Source: Proteobacteria bacterium 005FR1
GTDB lineage: Bacteria; Pseudomonadota; Gammaproteobacteria; Pseudomonadales; Cellvibrionaceae
Assembly: GCA_026192395.1 (NCBI GenBank)
Contig: WACF01000002.1
Location: forward strand, 519,256-583,255
DNA length: 64,000 bases
Direction of reading: 5' to 3'
The notes beneath the pieces were generated by a model. That model saw only the letters and a program-made list of their open reading frames with translations. It was not told the origin of the DNA and did not search any database. The position numbers and the translations under genes are program-made. Shown here piece after piece: positions 30,157-39,976 of this stretch. How positions within the stretch are numbered: position 1 is the stretch's first letter; each line of letters starts with the position of its first letter.

Positions 30157-31365
30157 ATGCTGAGCACAACCAAACGACCCCTCGAAGGCGTTCGCGTCAT
30201 TGAAGTAGGCCAACTGCTGGCTGGACCTTTCGCCGGCTGCATCCTTGCGTACTTTGGTGCGGAAGTCATTAAAGTCGAACCGCCGGGTAATGGCGATCCC
30301 ATTCGAAACTGGCGGGTACTGGAAAACGGCACCTCACTGTGGTGGCGCAGCATCGCCCGGAACAAGAAATCCGTTACCATCGATCTGCGTCAGGATGAAG
30401 GCCGCGCACTGGCCAAACAGTTGATGGAAAACGCCAACGTAGTGATCGAAAATTTCCGCCCGGGTACCATGGAAAAATGGGGCCTTGGACCGGAGGAGAT
30501 GAAGAAGACCAACCCCGAGCTGGTTTATGCCCGCATCTCCGGCTATGGACAGAATGGGCCATACAGCAGCAAGCCCGGTTTCGCCTCCGTCTGTGAAGCC
30601 ATCAGCGGCTTTCGCTATGTCACTGGTCATCCCGGCGAAGCGCCGGTGCGCTCCAACTTGAGCATCGGCGACACCATCGCGGGGATTCATGCAGCCCTCG
30701 GCGTCGTCATGGCGCTCTTTGCTCAGAAGAATGGCAACGCGGAAGGCGGACAAGTGGTTGACGTTGCACTCTACGAATCCATGTACAACCTGTTGGAAGC
30801 CGTCATCCCGGAATACAGCGGCGCCGGTGTCGTTCGCGAGCCTTCGGGCACGACGGTCACCGGCATTGTGCCCACCAACACCTATCGTTGCTCGGACGGC
30901 AAGTTCGTCGTCATCGGCGGGAATGGCGACTCCATCTTCAAACGCCTGATGGAAACCGCCGGCTACCCGGAAATGGCCAACGATCCCGGCCTCGAACACA
31001 ACGCCGGACGTGTCGAGCGGGAGCCGGAAATCGATGCCGCGCTCGCCCAGTGGTGCAGCACGCTGCCGTCGACGGAAGTAATCCGGCTCCTGGAAGAAAA
31101 TCGCGTTCCGGTCGGACCTATCTACAACGTGAGAGATATCGTCGAAGATCCGCATTTCAATGCGCGAGGTCTCTTCGAGCAGGTGGAGATCGACGGCAAG
31201 CCTTTGAAGATTCCGGCCATCATGCCGAAGCTGGCGGACACCCCCGGACGCACCGAATGGCCCGGCGGTGAACTTGGCGCGCACAACGAGGAGGTGTTCT
31301 CCGAGCTCTTGTCACTGAGCGAGGCAGATCTGGCGAAGCTTCGCGGAAAAGGCGTGATCAACTGA
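30157..31365 (+). CDS. Class III CoA-transferase (CaiB/BaiF family)
   Basis: Moves CoA between carboxylic acids. The 402 residues show the interlocked-dimer family signature: GVRVIEVGQLLAGPFAG at the N-terminus, KVEPPGNGDPIR, ENFRPGTMEKWGLG, ISGYGQNGPYSSKPGF and the catalytic aspartate in SIGDTIAG. It most resembles the general group that includes succinyl-CoA:glutarate CoA-transferase, but the substrate cannot be set from sequence. ATG 30157 has GAAGAAGAAC upstream and gives the family N-terminus. No acyl-CoA dehydrogenase is adjacent. Confidence 0.87.
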   Translation: MLSTTKRPLEGVRVIEVGQLLAGPFAGCILAYFGAEVIKVEPPGNGDPIRNWRVLENGTSLWWRSIARNKKSVTIDLRQDEGRALAKQLMENANVVIENFRPGTMEKWGLGPEEMKKTNPELVYARISGYGQNGPYSSKPGFASVCEAISGFRYVTGHPGEAPVRSNLSIGDTIAGIHAALGVVMALFAQKNGNAEGGQVVDVALYESMYNLLEAVIPEYSGAGVVREPSGTTVTGIVPTNTYRCSDGKFVVIGGNGDSIFKRLMETAGYPEMANDPGLEHNAGRVEREPEIDAALAQWCSTLPSTEVIRLLEENRVPVGPIYNVRDIVEDPHFNARGLFEQVEIDGKPLKIPAIMPKLADTPGRTEWPGGELGAHNEEVFSELLSLSEADLAKLRGKGVIN

Positions 31366-31662
31366 GGCTTCGAGGCGCTGGCCAGGTTGCCTGAAAGTCC
31401 TCGCCCTGGGAGCTCATGGCGTGGATTGCCCGCCAGTCCAGGACTTCCAATTCCGCGCTGGTGGTCTCCACCAGCGCGCTGCAGCTCTGCAGCTTATGGA
31501 TTCCCGACTGACTCTATCTGTGCAAATCCCGGCCTTGCGCAGGCGATTGCGCGGAGGAAATGGCTGAGCCGCTCGTTTCCCTGAACCCTGGCAAGCATTT
31601 GCTTACAAAGCTATTTGGGTTCGATGTCGAAAACAACACCCTGAATTCGGGAGGCAAACCAA

Positions 31663-32160
31663 GTGAGCTGTATCGTTCTGGTCGGTATGCCCGGCGCCGG
31701 AAAGAGTACGATTGGTGTTTTGCTGGCGAAGGAAACGATGAAGGATTTCGTCGATACAGATGTGCTGATTCAGGTCCGTGCGAATCAGAGCCTGCAATCT
31801 ATTGTCGACAACTCCGGATATCTCACACTGCGTCAGCTGGAGGAGGAGGTGCTGCTGAACCTGTCGCTGCAAAACCATGTCATCGCCACCGGCGGCAGTG
31901 CGGTATACAGCGACGCGGGCATCGCTCATCTGAAGAAGCTTGGTCCGGTGATTTATTTGAAGGTATCGCTGGAGGAATTGAAAAGGCGCGTTCAGAATCT
32001 TCCCAAGCGCGGGATCGCGGGTCGCCCCGGCATTACCCTGGATGAACTTTACGAAGAACGCTGCCCGCTTTACGAAACGTATGCAGACTTGATCGTGGAC
32101 TGCGACGGCAAAACGCCGGAGCAGATCATCGACGAGATCGAAAAATTTGTGGGCAGTTGA
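31663..32160 (+). CDS. Shikimate kinase-like protein
   Basis: P-loop kinase of 165 residues. Walker A GMPGAGKST is at residues 8-16, VDTDVLI at about 30-36 is the shikimate-binding DxD region, LEEEVL is present, and ATGGSAVYSD matches the glycine-rich shikimate-binding loop. It also has a lid-like arginine segment RGIAGRPGITLDELYEER. The GTG start at 31663 follows a GGGAGG ribosome site. It is not in an aro operon (no aroB beside it), so it may be a second shikimate kinase or a related small-molecule kinase. Confidence 0.78.
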   Translation: MSCIVLVGMPGAGKSTIGVLLAKETMKDFVDTDVLIQVRANQSLQSIVDNSGYLTLRQLEEEVLLNLSLQNHVIATGGSAVYSDAGIAHLKKLGPVIYLKVSLEELKRRVQNLPKRGIAGRPGITLDELYEERCPLYETYADLIVDCDGKTPEQIIDEIEKFVGS

Positions 32161-32270
32161 CCTGGCCCATAGGCCGGCAGTACTGGAACGGGAGCAGGCC
32201 CTCGTCCAACCAAATCCCGGAGTCGGCGTGAAAGCGGGTTCCCAGAAGCAGGCACCTGTCTGGATGCGAA

Positions 32271-32741
32271 CTACAGCGGTAATTTGGTGGTGTACTTTAC
32301 TTCTTTCAGGGCAAAGGTTGAATTCACCGAAGCCACGTTGGGCAGGTGCACCAGGATTTGCTTCAGGAAGCGTTCGTAGTGATCCACGCTGTCCACGACA
32401 ATCTTGAGCTGATAGTCCTTATCGCCACTGGTGGAGTAGCATTCGACGATTTCGTTAATTTCCTGAACCGCTGATTCGAAGGCGTTCAGGGAATCCTCGT
32501 CGTGACTTTTTATGGTGACGTAGGCATGGACGGTGACGCCCAGGTTGAGAATCTTGGGATTGAGCAGCGTTACCCGTCCGACGATAACCCCTTCCGCTTC
32601 CAGCCGCTTGATGCGCCGCCAGCAGGGGGTGTGGGAAAGCCCCACTTTCTCGCCCAGTTCCGCCATGGAGTAGCCGGCGTTTTCCTGAAGGGTGCGCAGG
32701 ATCTTGAGATCGTATTCATCCAGCTCTATAGCAGCGGACAT
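32271..32741 (-). CDS. Lrp/AsnC-family transcriptional regulator
   Basis: DNA-binding regulator of 156 residues. An N-terminal winged helix-turn-helix is followed by the ligand-sensing RAM domain. The helix-turn-helix (about 10-50) reads ILRTLQENAGYSMAELGEKV then GLSHTPCWRRIKRLEAEGVI, and the RAM domain includes VHAYVTIKSHDEDSLNAFE. It is divergent from an aromatic/aspartate aminotransferase with 131 bp between the starts. Control of that gene in response to an amino acid is a reasonable inference. It is a local Lrp paralogue rather than global Lrp. Confidence 0.9.
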   Translation of the reverse strand: MSAAIELDEYDLKILRTLQENAGYSMAELGEKVGLSHTPCWRRIKRLEAEGVIVGRVTLLNPKILNLGVTVHAYVTIKSHDEDSLNAFESAVQEINEIVECYSTSGDKDYQLKIVVDSVDHYERFLKQILVHLPNVASVNSTFALKEVKYTTKLPL

Positions 32742-32872
32742 GGTAAATTGCTATCCTATCGTGACGCCGTTTTGGCAAAGAACTGTCCTAATTCTAAACA
32801 CTCACTGCGGGCGGAGCAAGCTGCCCCACGCAGATGAAGAACCCGCTTCTGCGATCCTTCGGAGTCCGTCAC

Positions 32873-34066
32873 ATGTTTGAGAAAGTCAGCCCTTTACCGC
32901 CCGATCCCTTGCTCGGCATCATGGCCGCTTACGCCGCCGACCCAAACCCGAACAAGGTCGATCTTGGCGTTGGCGTTTACAAGGACGAGCAGGGCAGTAC
33001 GCCGATTTTCCCCAGTGTAAAAATGGCGGAAGCGCACTTGATCGAATCGCAAAAAACAAAGGTGTATGTAGGCCCGGCGGGCTCTCCGGAATTCAATCGC
33101 TTATTGCCGGAGCTCATTTTTGCAGGCGCAGGATCAGCCCTGAAGGAAAACCGCGTCGCCGCGGTGCAAACGCCCGGTGGTTGCGGTGCATTGCGGGTTG
33201 CAGCGGAATTTTTGAAGCGCCTGCGACCTGATGCCACGGTCTGGTGTAGCAATCCCACCTGGGCCAACCACGAACCCCTCTTGGGCGATGCCGGTCTGAA
33301 GCTGGCCAGCTATCCCTATTATGACAAGGCGTCCGGACAAATTCTTTTCGATCAGATGATGTCAGCGCTCGAATCAGTTCCCGCCGAGGACATCGTTTTG
33401 CTGCACGGTTGCTGTCACAACCCTTCGGGGGCTGACCTGAGCCAGGATCAGTGGCGGGCTGTCTGCGAGCTGGCGAAGAAGAAAGGTTTTCTGGTCTTCA
33501 TCGATATCGCATATCAGGGCTTCGGCGACGGTATCGATGAAGACGCCTTTGGCGTTCGCCTGATGACTGAGCAATTGCCGGAATTGGTCGTTGCCAGCTC
33601 CTGTTCGAAAAATTTCGGCCTTTATCGTGAACGCACCGGCAGTCTGTGCATCGTCACGCAGGAAGCAAAGCAGGCGGCGGCGGTGGTTACTCACCTCAAC
33701 AAGATCGTGCGCGGAATTTATTCCATGCCGCCCGCCCACGGTGCGGCCATCGTGGAAACCCTACTGGCGAATCCTGCATTGAAGGAACAATGGATCGAAG
33801 AAGTCGCGCAGGTGCGCAACCGCATGAAAAGCCTCCGCAAGGCCTTCGCCGACACCATGCAACAACGCCTTGGCGAGGACCGCTTCCGCTTCATCGAACA
33901 CCAGCAGGGCATGTTCTCTTTCTTGGGAATTTCTCCGGAGAAGGTGGAGCAGTTACAAAAGCAGTTCAGCGTCTATGCCGCGGGCACCAGTCGAATCAAT
34001 GTGGCCGGCCTTAGTGCAGATAATCTCGACTACGTGGCGGATGCGGTGGCAGCGGTGCTAGACTAG
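32873..34066 (+). CDS. Aromatic amino acid / aspartate aminotransferase
   Basis: PLP enzyme of fold type I that interconverts aromatic or acidic amino acids and oxo acids. The 397 residues match TyrB/AspC. The substrate-side motif is NPNKVDLGVGVYKDEQG. The PLP lysine lies in ASSCSKNFGLYRERTG, preceded by the ring-binding HGCCHNPSGADLS and DIAYQGFGDG. ATG 32873 gives the family N-terminus (MFEKVSPLPPDPLLGI). The divergent Lrp-type regulator suggests amino acid-responsive control. TyrB and AspC cannot be separated here. Confidence 0.92.
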   Translation: MFEKVSPLPPDPLLGIMAAYAADPNPNKVDLGVGVYKDEQGSTPIFPSVKMAEAHLIESQKTKVYVGPAGSPEFNRLLPELIFAGAGSALKENRVAAVQTPGGCGALRVAAEFLKRLRPDATVWCSNPTWANHEPLLGDAGLKLASYPYYDKASGQILFDQMMSALESVPAEDIVLLHGCCHNPSGADLSQDQWRAVCELAKKKGFLVFIDIAYQGFGDGIDEDAFGVRLMTEQLPELVVASSCSKNFGLYRERTGSLCIVTQEAKQAAAVVTHLNKIVRGIYSMPPAHGAAIVETLLANPALKEQWIEEVAQVRNRMKSLRKAFADTMQQRLGEDRFRFIEHQQGMFSFLGISPEKVEQLQKQFSVYAAGTSRINVAGLSADNLDYVADAVAAVLD

Positions 34067-34142
34067 GCCATATCGAACTTTGCTCCATCCTGCATTAGGC
34101 ATTCCGTGCGAGGGTGGAGCGGCTCAGCCTTGATCTCACATC

Positions 34143-37100
34143 TCACGCATCTCCCAGGTTAAACAAGGCCGCATTGCCGCCGGTCGCCACCGTGTTCACC
34201 GTCAGCACCTTTTCCGCCGCAAACTGAAACAAGTAATGCGGGCCGCCGGCCTTCGGTCCAGTGCCAGACAGATTGTGTCCCCCGAAGGGCTGCACTCCAA
34301 CAACCGCGCCGATCATATTGCGGTTCACGTAGGTATTTCCCACTTGCGTGCGCTGGAATATCGATTCCGCCCAGCCTTCGATCCGGCTGTGAATGCCGAG
34401 CGTCAGACCATAGCCAGCATGGTTGATGTCGTCGATGATCTGTTTGAGCTGTTCGCGGCGGTAGCGGATTACATGCAAAACAGGGCCGAAGATTTCGCGG
34501 TCTACATCAGCCAACTTGTCGACTTCAAAAATATGCGGTCCGATGAAGTGTCCAGTTTTCGGCACCCGACTGGTCTCGTAGCGATATAGCGTCCGCTTGC
34601 TTTTCCTCGCGTGCTCTACATAGTCCTGCAACGCAGTTAATGCCTCGCCGTCGATGATCGGTCCGATATCGGTTGCCACTTCGGAAGGGTCGCCAATGGT
34701 CAGTTGGTCGCAGGCGCCGTAGAGCATTTCCAGCACCTGATCAGCACTGTCTTCCTGTAGATACAGCACTCGCAGTGCGGAACAGCGTTGCCCCGCACTG
34801 TAAAACGCGGACTTCAGGACGTCGTCCACTACCTGTTCCGTCAGCGCGGTCGAATCCACCAGCATGGTGTTGATGCCGCCGGTTTCCGCAATCAGGGGAA
34901 TGATGGGGCCAGGTCGCTGAGCCAGCTGTTGGTGAATGATGCGGGCGGTTTCCGTAGAGCCGGTAAAGGCGACACCGGCGACTCTGCGGTGTTTTAGAAG
35001 CTTGGGGCCTAGTCTGGCGCCGTCGCCTGGTAGGAGATGCAGGACATTCTCTGGCAGGCCCGCTTCAAACATCAGTCTGACGATTTCGATACCGACCAGC
35101 GTGGTCTGCTCGGCCGGTTTTGCAATGACCGTATTCCCTGCAGCGAGCGCGGCGGTGACTTGCCCGACAAAGATGGCCATCGGGAAGTTCCAGGGACTGA
35201 TGCAAAGGAAAACACCGCGACCATGGAGGCTGTAGCTGTTTTCCTCTCCGGTGGGGCTCTCGAGAGGCTCCGGAGCCGAGAAGTGCCGACGCGCCTGTTG
35301 ACCGTAGTAGTAGCAGAAGTCGATCGCCTCGCGCACTTCAGCTTCCGCGTCGACAAGTGTGCGTCCCGCTTCGCGGCAGATCAGGCCGATGAGCCTGAGC
35401 TTGTTCTCTTCAAATTTTTGTGCGATCCGATCCAGCAGCTCTGCCCGACGGTATCCTCCCAGGAGGTCCCAGGTGCGTTGCGCGGTGGCGGCTGCCTGTA
35501 TGGCTCCGTCGATGCTGTTTTCATCGGCTTCCTGGTACAGGCTGAGCTCAGACCGGTTTGCCGGATTGTGAACGATAATCGGCTGCCCTTCTGATTCGCG
35601 GTTGCCACCGCTGATCAAAGGTTGGTAGCGAGAGTCGAACTCAGCATGGGCAACGGCTTCGGTTACCTTTGATGCGTCCGCGGGATTTTCAAGATCCAGG
35701 CCCCGGGAATTGGCGCGATGGCTGAAAAGTTTTTCCGGCAGTGGAATGCGTGCATTGCGAAGAGACTGACTCGCTTCGACAAGGCTCAGCGCATCAATGG
35801 CAAGCCGGTGGGCGGGAAGCGCCTCGTCCAGAAACTGATTGACGAAGGAGCTGTTGGCTCCGTTTTCGAGCAAGCGTCTGACCAGATAGGGGAGCAGATC
35901 CGGGTGATTGCCGACAGGGGCATAAACCCGCACCGGGGGCAGTTTCCGGCCTGGCATCATGGCGGAGTCCAGTTGGTCGTACAGTAGTTCACCCATTCCG
36001 TGCAGACGTTGCAACTCGAATGGCCGCTCGCCGGCGAGTTCAAAAATGCTCGCGATGGTGGTGGCGTTGTGGGTGGCGAACTGCGGGTACAGAGTGTCCG
36101 CATCAGCATCAAGGAGCTGTTTGGCGCAGACGAGATAGCTTAGATCGGTATTTGCCTTACGTGTAAAAACCGGGTACTCCGGCAGACCCATCTGCTGCGT
36201 GCGTTTTATTTCACGATCCCAGTAAGCGCCTTTGACCAGGCGAACATTCAGCGGTGCGGCCCGTTGCTTTGCCAGTGCGGATAGCCAGTCTGCCGTGAGC
36301 ACAGCGCGCTTTTGGTAGGCTTGCAGAACGAAGCCCAACCCGGGCCAATCCTTCAGCTTTGGGTTAAGGGCGAGCTGGGCAAAAATATCCAAACAGATAT
36401 CCAGACGCTCCGCTTCCTCGGCGTCGATGCTCAACGCCACATCGGCTTCTCGGGCGGCAATCGCCAGCGCGACCACTTTCGGCAGCAACTCCCTGTGGAC
36501 ACGATCACGCTGGGTCCACTGATAGCGCGGGTGCAGTGCGGATAATTTGATGGAAACGCCATGCTGCTGCCCGGCTTCGAGACCGTGAGCGTAGTCGCCG
36601 AGTTGGGCGATTACGCTCTGGTAACCCGCGAAGTGGCGGTCGGCGTCGGCACGGGTGCGCGCGCCTTCACCGAGTGCATCGAAGGAAAACAAGGTATCGC
36701 CGGGATACTCCTTGGGTAATCTTCGCAGGGCCTCTTCGATTGAGCGCCCGAGGATGTACTGATTGCCCATGATGCGCATCGCCTGCAACATGACTTTTCG
36801 CAGCACGGGTTCGCTGAATCTATCGAAGAAATAGTTCAGCCACTTGCGGGTACTCTTCTGGCTCTCCTCAAAGCGCAGCCATTTGCCGGTGAACAACAGG
36901 CCCCAGGTGGAGGCATTGACGAAGTTCGACTTGGACTGGCCGAGATGCTGCTGCCAGTTACCCTTGAGCAGTTTTTCCTGGATAAGCTTATCGGCAGTAT
37001 CGGGATCCGGAATCCGCAACAGCGCTTCGGCCAGGCACATGAGGGCGATCCCTTCGGTGGTATTGAGGCCGAACTGCTCCAGGAAGGCATCAAGAGGATC

Positions 37101-37277
37101 CCGCTTGTGCTTGTTTTTGCGACTGCGATTTATCAGCGTTTCCGCTCGCTCGCTGATGCGGGCGCGCTGTTGAGGGGAGAGCTCAATGTTCTTGAACAAT
37201 TCTTTGACGCAATCAACTTCATCCCAAAAAGCCTGCTGAGCGATCTGGGTTTGAAGCTCAGAAAGTGGAGATGGCAT
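34143..37277 (-). CDS. putA: Bifunctional proline dehydrogenase / P5C dehydrogenase (short PutA)
   Basis: Oxidises proline to glutamate in two steps: FAD-dependent proline dehydrogenase, then NAD-dependent P5C dehydrogenase. The 1044 residues start with a helical arm, then the TIM-barrel PRODH domain (LVKGAYWDREIKRTQ). The aldehyde dehydrogenase domain follows, with GRGVFLCISPWNFPMAIF, the general-base PLIAETGGIN and the catalytic cysteine in SAGQRCSALRVLYL. The ribbon-helix-helix DNA-binding domain of E. coli PutA is absent, as is most of the C-terminal extension, so this form should not repress its own gene. No putP transporter is adjacent. Confidence 0.94.
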   Translation of the reverse strand: MPSPLSELQTQIAQQAFWDEVDCVKELFKNIELSPQQRARISERAETLINRSRKNKHKRDPLDAFLEQFGLNTTEGIALMCLAEALLRIPDPDTADKLIQEKLLKGNWQQHLGQSKSNFVNASTWGLLFTGKWLRFEESQKSTRKWLNYFFDRFSEPVLRKVMLQAMRIMGNQYILGRSIEEALRRLPKEYPGDTLFSFDALGEGARTRADADRHFAGYQSVIAQLGDYAHGLEAGQQHGVSIKLSALHPRYQWTQRDRVHRELLPKVVALAIAAREADVALSIDAEEAERLDICLDIFAQLALNPKLKDWPGLGFVLQAYQKRAVLTADWLSALAKQRAAPLNVRLVKGAYWDREIKRTQQMGLPEYPVFTRKANTDLSYLVCAKQLLDADADTLYPQFATHNATTIASIFELAGERPFELQRLHGMGELLYDQLDSAMMPGRKLPPVRVYAPVGNHPDLLPYLVRRLLENGANSSFVNQFLDEALPAHRLAIDALSLVEASQSLRNARIPLPEKLFSHRANSRGLDLENPADASKVTEAVAHAEFDSRYQPLISGGNRESEGQPIIVHNPANRSELSLYQEADENSIDGAIQAAATAQRTWDLLGGYRRAELLDRIAQKFEENKLRLIGLICREAGRTLVDAEAEVREAIDFCYYYGQQARRHFSAPEPLESPTGEENSYSLHGRGVFLCISPWNFPMAIFVGQVTAALAAGNTVIAKPAEQTTLVGIEIVRLMFEAGLPENVLHLLPGDGARLGPKLLKHRRVAGVAFTGSTETARIIHQQLAQRPGPIIPLIAETGGINTMLVDSTALTEQVVDDVLKSAFYSAGQRCSALRVLYLQEDSADQVLEMLYGACDQLTIGDPSEVATDIGPIIDGEALTALQDYVEHARKSKRTLYRYETSRVPKTGHFIGPHIFEVDKLADVDREIFGPVLHVIRYRREQLKQIIDDINHAGYGLTLGIHSRIEGWAESIFQRTQVGNTYVNRNMIGAVVGVQPFGGHNLSGTGPKAGGPHYLFQFAAEKVLTVNTVATGGNAALFNLGDA

Positions 37278-37381
37278 GGGCAGCTCCTGACGCGGTCTTT
37301 AGCCAAACACTGGCATAGACCACCGGCAGCGCCAAGAGTTGGCCTTCGGATATACCTTCACAGCCTCTACGCGGCCCCGGG

Positions 37382-37876
37382 CTAGTATCGGATAGCGGTG
37401 ATAAAGTAGGTCTGAGTGCCGCTGGGCGTCTGGATTTCCACTTCATCATCCAGAAGCTTGCCTATCATCGCGCGGGCCAATGGCGAATCCATGCTCAATT
37501 TATTTTGCTTCAAATCAAACTCGTCGGGTCCGACGATCTGATACGTGGTTTCTGCGCCGGATTCATCTTCCAAAGTAACGTAGGCCGCGAAGAAGACCTT
37601 GTCCTGCCGTGCAGGCTTGTCGTCAACGATAGTCAACTCGTCCAGACGCTTGGTGAGATAGCGTACCCGTCGGTCGATTTCCGCCAGGCGTCGCTTGCCG
37701 TAGATGTAATCACCGTTTTCAGAGCGGTCGCCGTTTTTGGCGGCTTCGTGAACGGCATCCGTCACCTTCGGCCGCTCTACCTTCCAAAGCTGTCGCAATT
37801 CATCCTGCAGGGCGTCGGCACCCGCGCGGGTGATATATCGGGAGCCGCGTTTTTGCGGCGGTCGCCAGCGGCCCAT
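37382..37876 (-). CDS. greB: Transcript cleavage factor GreB
   Basis: Rescues backtracked RNA polymerase by stimulating cleavage of the nascent RNA 3' end. The 164 residues match GreB: an N-terminal coiled coil with the basic patch and acidic tip (AAKNGDRSENGDYIYGKRRL), then the FKBP-like C-terminal domain (SPLARAMIGKLLDDEVEIQT). The KRxYI start GSRYITRAGADAL is GreB-like. The start codon overlaps the stop of the upstream peptidase gene by one base (ATGA), so translation is coupled. Confidence 0.93.
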   Translation of the reverse strand: MGRWRPPQKRGSRYITRAGADALQDELRQLWKVERPKVTDAVHEAAKNGDRSENGDYIYGKRRLAEIDRRVRYLTKRLDELTIVDDKPARQDKVFFAAYVTLEDESGAETTYQIVGPDEFDLKQNKLSMDSPLARAMIGKLLDDEVEIQTPSGTQTYFITAIRY

Positions 37877-39864
37877 CAGCGCCTCGCTCGCAGCTTATCC
37901 GCATGGCGGATCGTCACCGGCTCAACCGGTTCGATCAGGTCGAAGCCGAAAACCTGGGAATAAAAATGCAGTTCCGCCTCCAGGGCGCGACGGATGTTCG
38001 GCGCCTGGCGGAAGCCATGGGCTTCTTCCTCGAATGTGACGTAGGCTACCGGAATCTCCTTTTTGTCCAGCGCCGCCACCATGGCTTCGGCCTGGTTGGG
38101 TGGAACGATCTTGTCCTTCAGACCCTGTAAAAAAATGACCGGACGATTCAGCCGCTCTATATGGTTGAGAGGAGAGCGCTCCTGATACAGCGATTTCTTC
38201 TCTGGATAAGGCCCGATCAGGTTATCCATGTAGCGACTTTCGAATTTGTGGGTGTCTTTCGCGAGCGCTTCCAGATCACCAACGCCATAGAGACTCGCGC
38301 CGGTGCGAAAAGTATCGTCAAAAGTGAGCGCTGCGAGCACCGTGTAGCCGCCGGCACTGCTGCCGCGAATCGCCACCCGATAGCCATCCACGAGACCCGC
38401 ATCAGCCAGGTAGCTCACACAGTCGATTGCATCCTGCACATCGACGACGCCCCACTGGCCCTTGAGCCGTTCCCGGTAGCGGCGACCGAAGCCGGTGCTG
38501 CCGCCGTAATTCACATCGGCCACCGCAAAGCCGCGGCTGGTCCAGTATTGGATCTTCAGATTCAACGAACCGCGGGTGGCGGAAGTCGGCCCGCCATGGC
38601 AGAGGACCAATAATGGTGGTCGGGTGTCGGGTTCCCCGCAGAATGCCTGATTGCAGGGCGAGTAAAAGAACGCATAACCCTTTCCATCTTGTCCCTCTTC
38701 ACCCAGCGAACGGGACAGAGGAAATTCGATGGCCTCCCCCTGGCTCAGATAACCGGCTTCCGCCGTAATGCTGCCCGACTTAACGACGGTCGTCAGTGCA
38801 TCGTCGGTGTCGCGTTCGAAGCGATAGAGTGCTGGATAGCTGTCGCCGGAGGCGCCGATAAAAACAGCCATGTGGGAATCTGCGCGAAGGTAGGCGAGGT
38901 CGTTCAACGGTGTAATCAAGTCCCGCTTTTTACCGCTGGCGAGATCGATCAGGCACAGGTTCCAGCGGCCTTCCCGGGTGAAGCAGGCGATGACCGTAGC
39001 CGGATCGACGAAAGCGTAAGAGGATTGCCCGAAAACCCACTGCGGCGAAGCGTATTCGGCTTCTTCGGCGCAGACTGCCGTTAGACCCTCACCCTCGACG
39101 CGGTAGATGTTCCACCAGTCGCTACGATCGGAGACCAGGTACAGCTCGCCATCAGGCGACCATTGAGGCTGGCAGATGGATTCGTTTTGGCCGCCGGCAA
39201 CTCGGCGTTGCTCCGAGATATTGCCATTCCCGTCGAACTCGCCGACCCAGCATTCACAGCCGTCCCAGGGCATGTTCGGGTGATTCCAGCTCAGCCAGGC
39301 GATGCGCTGGCCATCGGGCGATACCGTGGCGCCCGCATAGAAGTCCTTGCCTTCCACCAGCGTGAGTGGCGTTTGCTCGTCATCGCTTCCCAGCGGAATA
39401 GCGGCTACGAAGGTCTTTTCCTCGGCATCGGGCTGGCGATGATCTTCGCATATCGCCAAAAGACGCTTGTGTTTGGGGTCCGGCCGCAGATCACCAAATC
39501 GCCATGGACCCTCGGCGGTAATCGCTTTGGGGACCGGCTTTTCGGCGCCTGTGTCCAGTGCATAGATGCGCTGGTCATCGTAGAGCACGAAATACAGGAT
39601 GCCGTCCTGAACACAGTAGCTGCCGCCGCCATATTCGTTGACGCGCGATCGGGCGTTCAGTGGCTCGGGAAGCAGGTCGCGCTTGTGGCCGTCGGCGTCC
39701 ATCCGCACGACTGTCGTACGCCCGCGCTCGAGAGGGCGCGATTCGAGCCAGTAGATCGTATCGCCGTCCAGCAGGGGTTCCGACAGCCCGACGTTGGCGG
39801 CAGTCAGCAGTTCAGCGGTAATGGGCGATGGCCAGCTGCCGTAGGCAGCGGGTTGCTTGCTCAT
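37876..39864 (-). CDS. S9-family peptidase (prolyl oligopeptidase / acylaminoacyl peptidase type)
   Basis: Serine peptidase of 662 residues. An N-terminal seven-bladed beta-propeller, with repeated W-containing blades (ISPDG-like SPDGQRIAWLSW, SPDGELYLVSD), covers about 1-390. An alpha/beta-hydrolase domain follows, with oxyanion motif LVLCHGGPTSATRG, nucleophile serine in IRGSSAGGYT, the catalytic aspartate after FLQGLKDKIVP and the histidine in EEAHGFR. No signal peptide is seen, so it is probably cytoplasmic and trims peptides. Cotranscribed with greB. Confidence 0.92.
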   Translation of the reverse strand: MSKQPAAYGSWPSPITAELLTAANVGLSEPLLDGDTIYWLESRPLERGRTTVVRMDADGHKRDLLPEPLNARSRVNEYGGGSYCVQDGILYFVLYDDQRIYALDTGAEKPVPKAITAEGPWRFGDLRPDPKHKRLLAICEDHRQPDAEEKTFVAAIPLGSDDEQTPLTLVEGKDFYAGATVSPDGQRIAWLSWNHPNMPWDGCECWVGEFDGNGNISEQRRVAGGQNESICQPQWSPDGELYLVSDRSDWWNIYRVEGEGLTAVCAEEAEYASPQWVFGQSSYAFVDPATVIACFTREGRWNLCLIDLASGKKRDLITPLNDLAYLRADSHMAVFIGASGDSYPALYRFERDTDDALTTVVKSGSITAEAGYLSQGEAIEFPLSRSLGEEGQDGKGYAFFYSPCNQAFCGEPDTRPPLLVLCHGGPTSATRGSLNLKIQYWTSRGFAVADVNYGGSTGFGRRYRERLKGQWGVVDVQDAIDCVSYLADAGLVDGYRVAIRGSSAGGYTVLAALTFDDTFRTGASLYGVGDLEALAKDTHKFESRYMDNLIGPYPEKKSLYQERSPLNHIERLNRPVIFLQGLKDKIVPPNQAEAMVAALDKKEIPVAYVTFEEEAHGFRQAPNIRRALEAELHFYSQVFGFDLIEPVEPVTIRHADKLRARR

Positions 39865-39976
39865 GGTTGGCTCCGGCGATTGAGTTTGGAAGATGCGTGA
39901 TCACGCTGACGATTCTGCCGGCTCGCCTGCACTCACACAAGTTCGCGTGTTTAACTGCCGTGGAATTTCGGATTTA

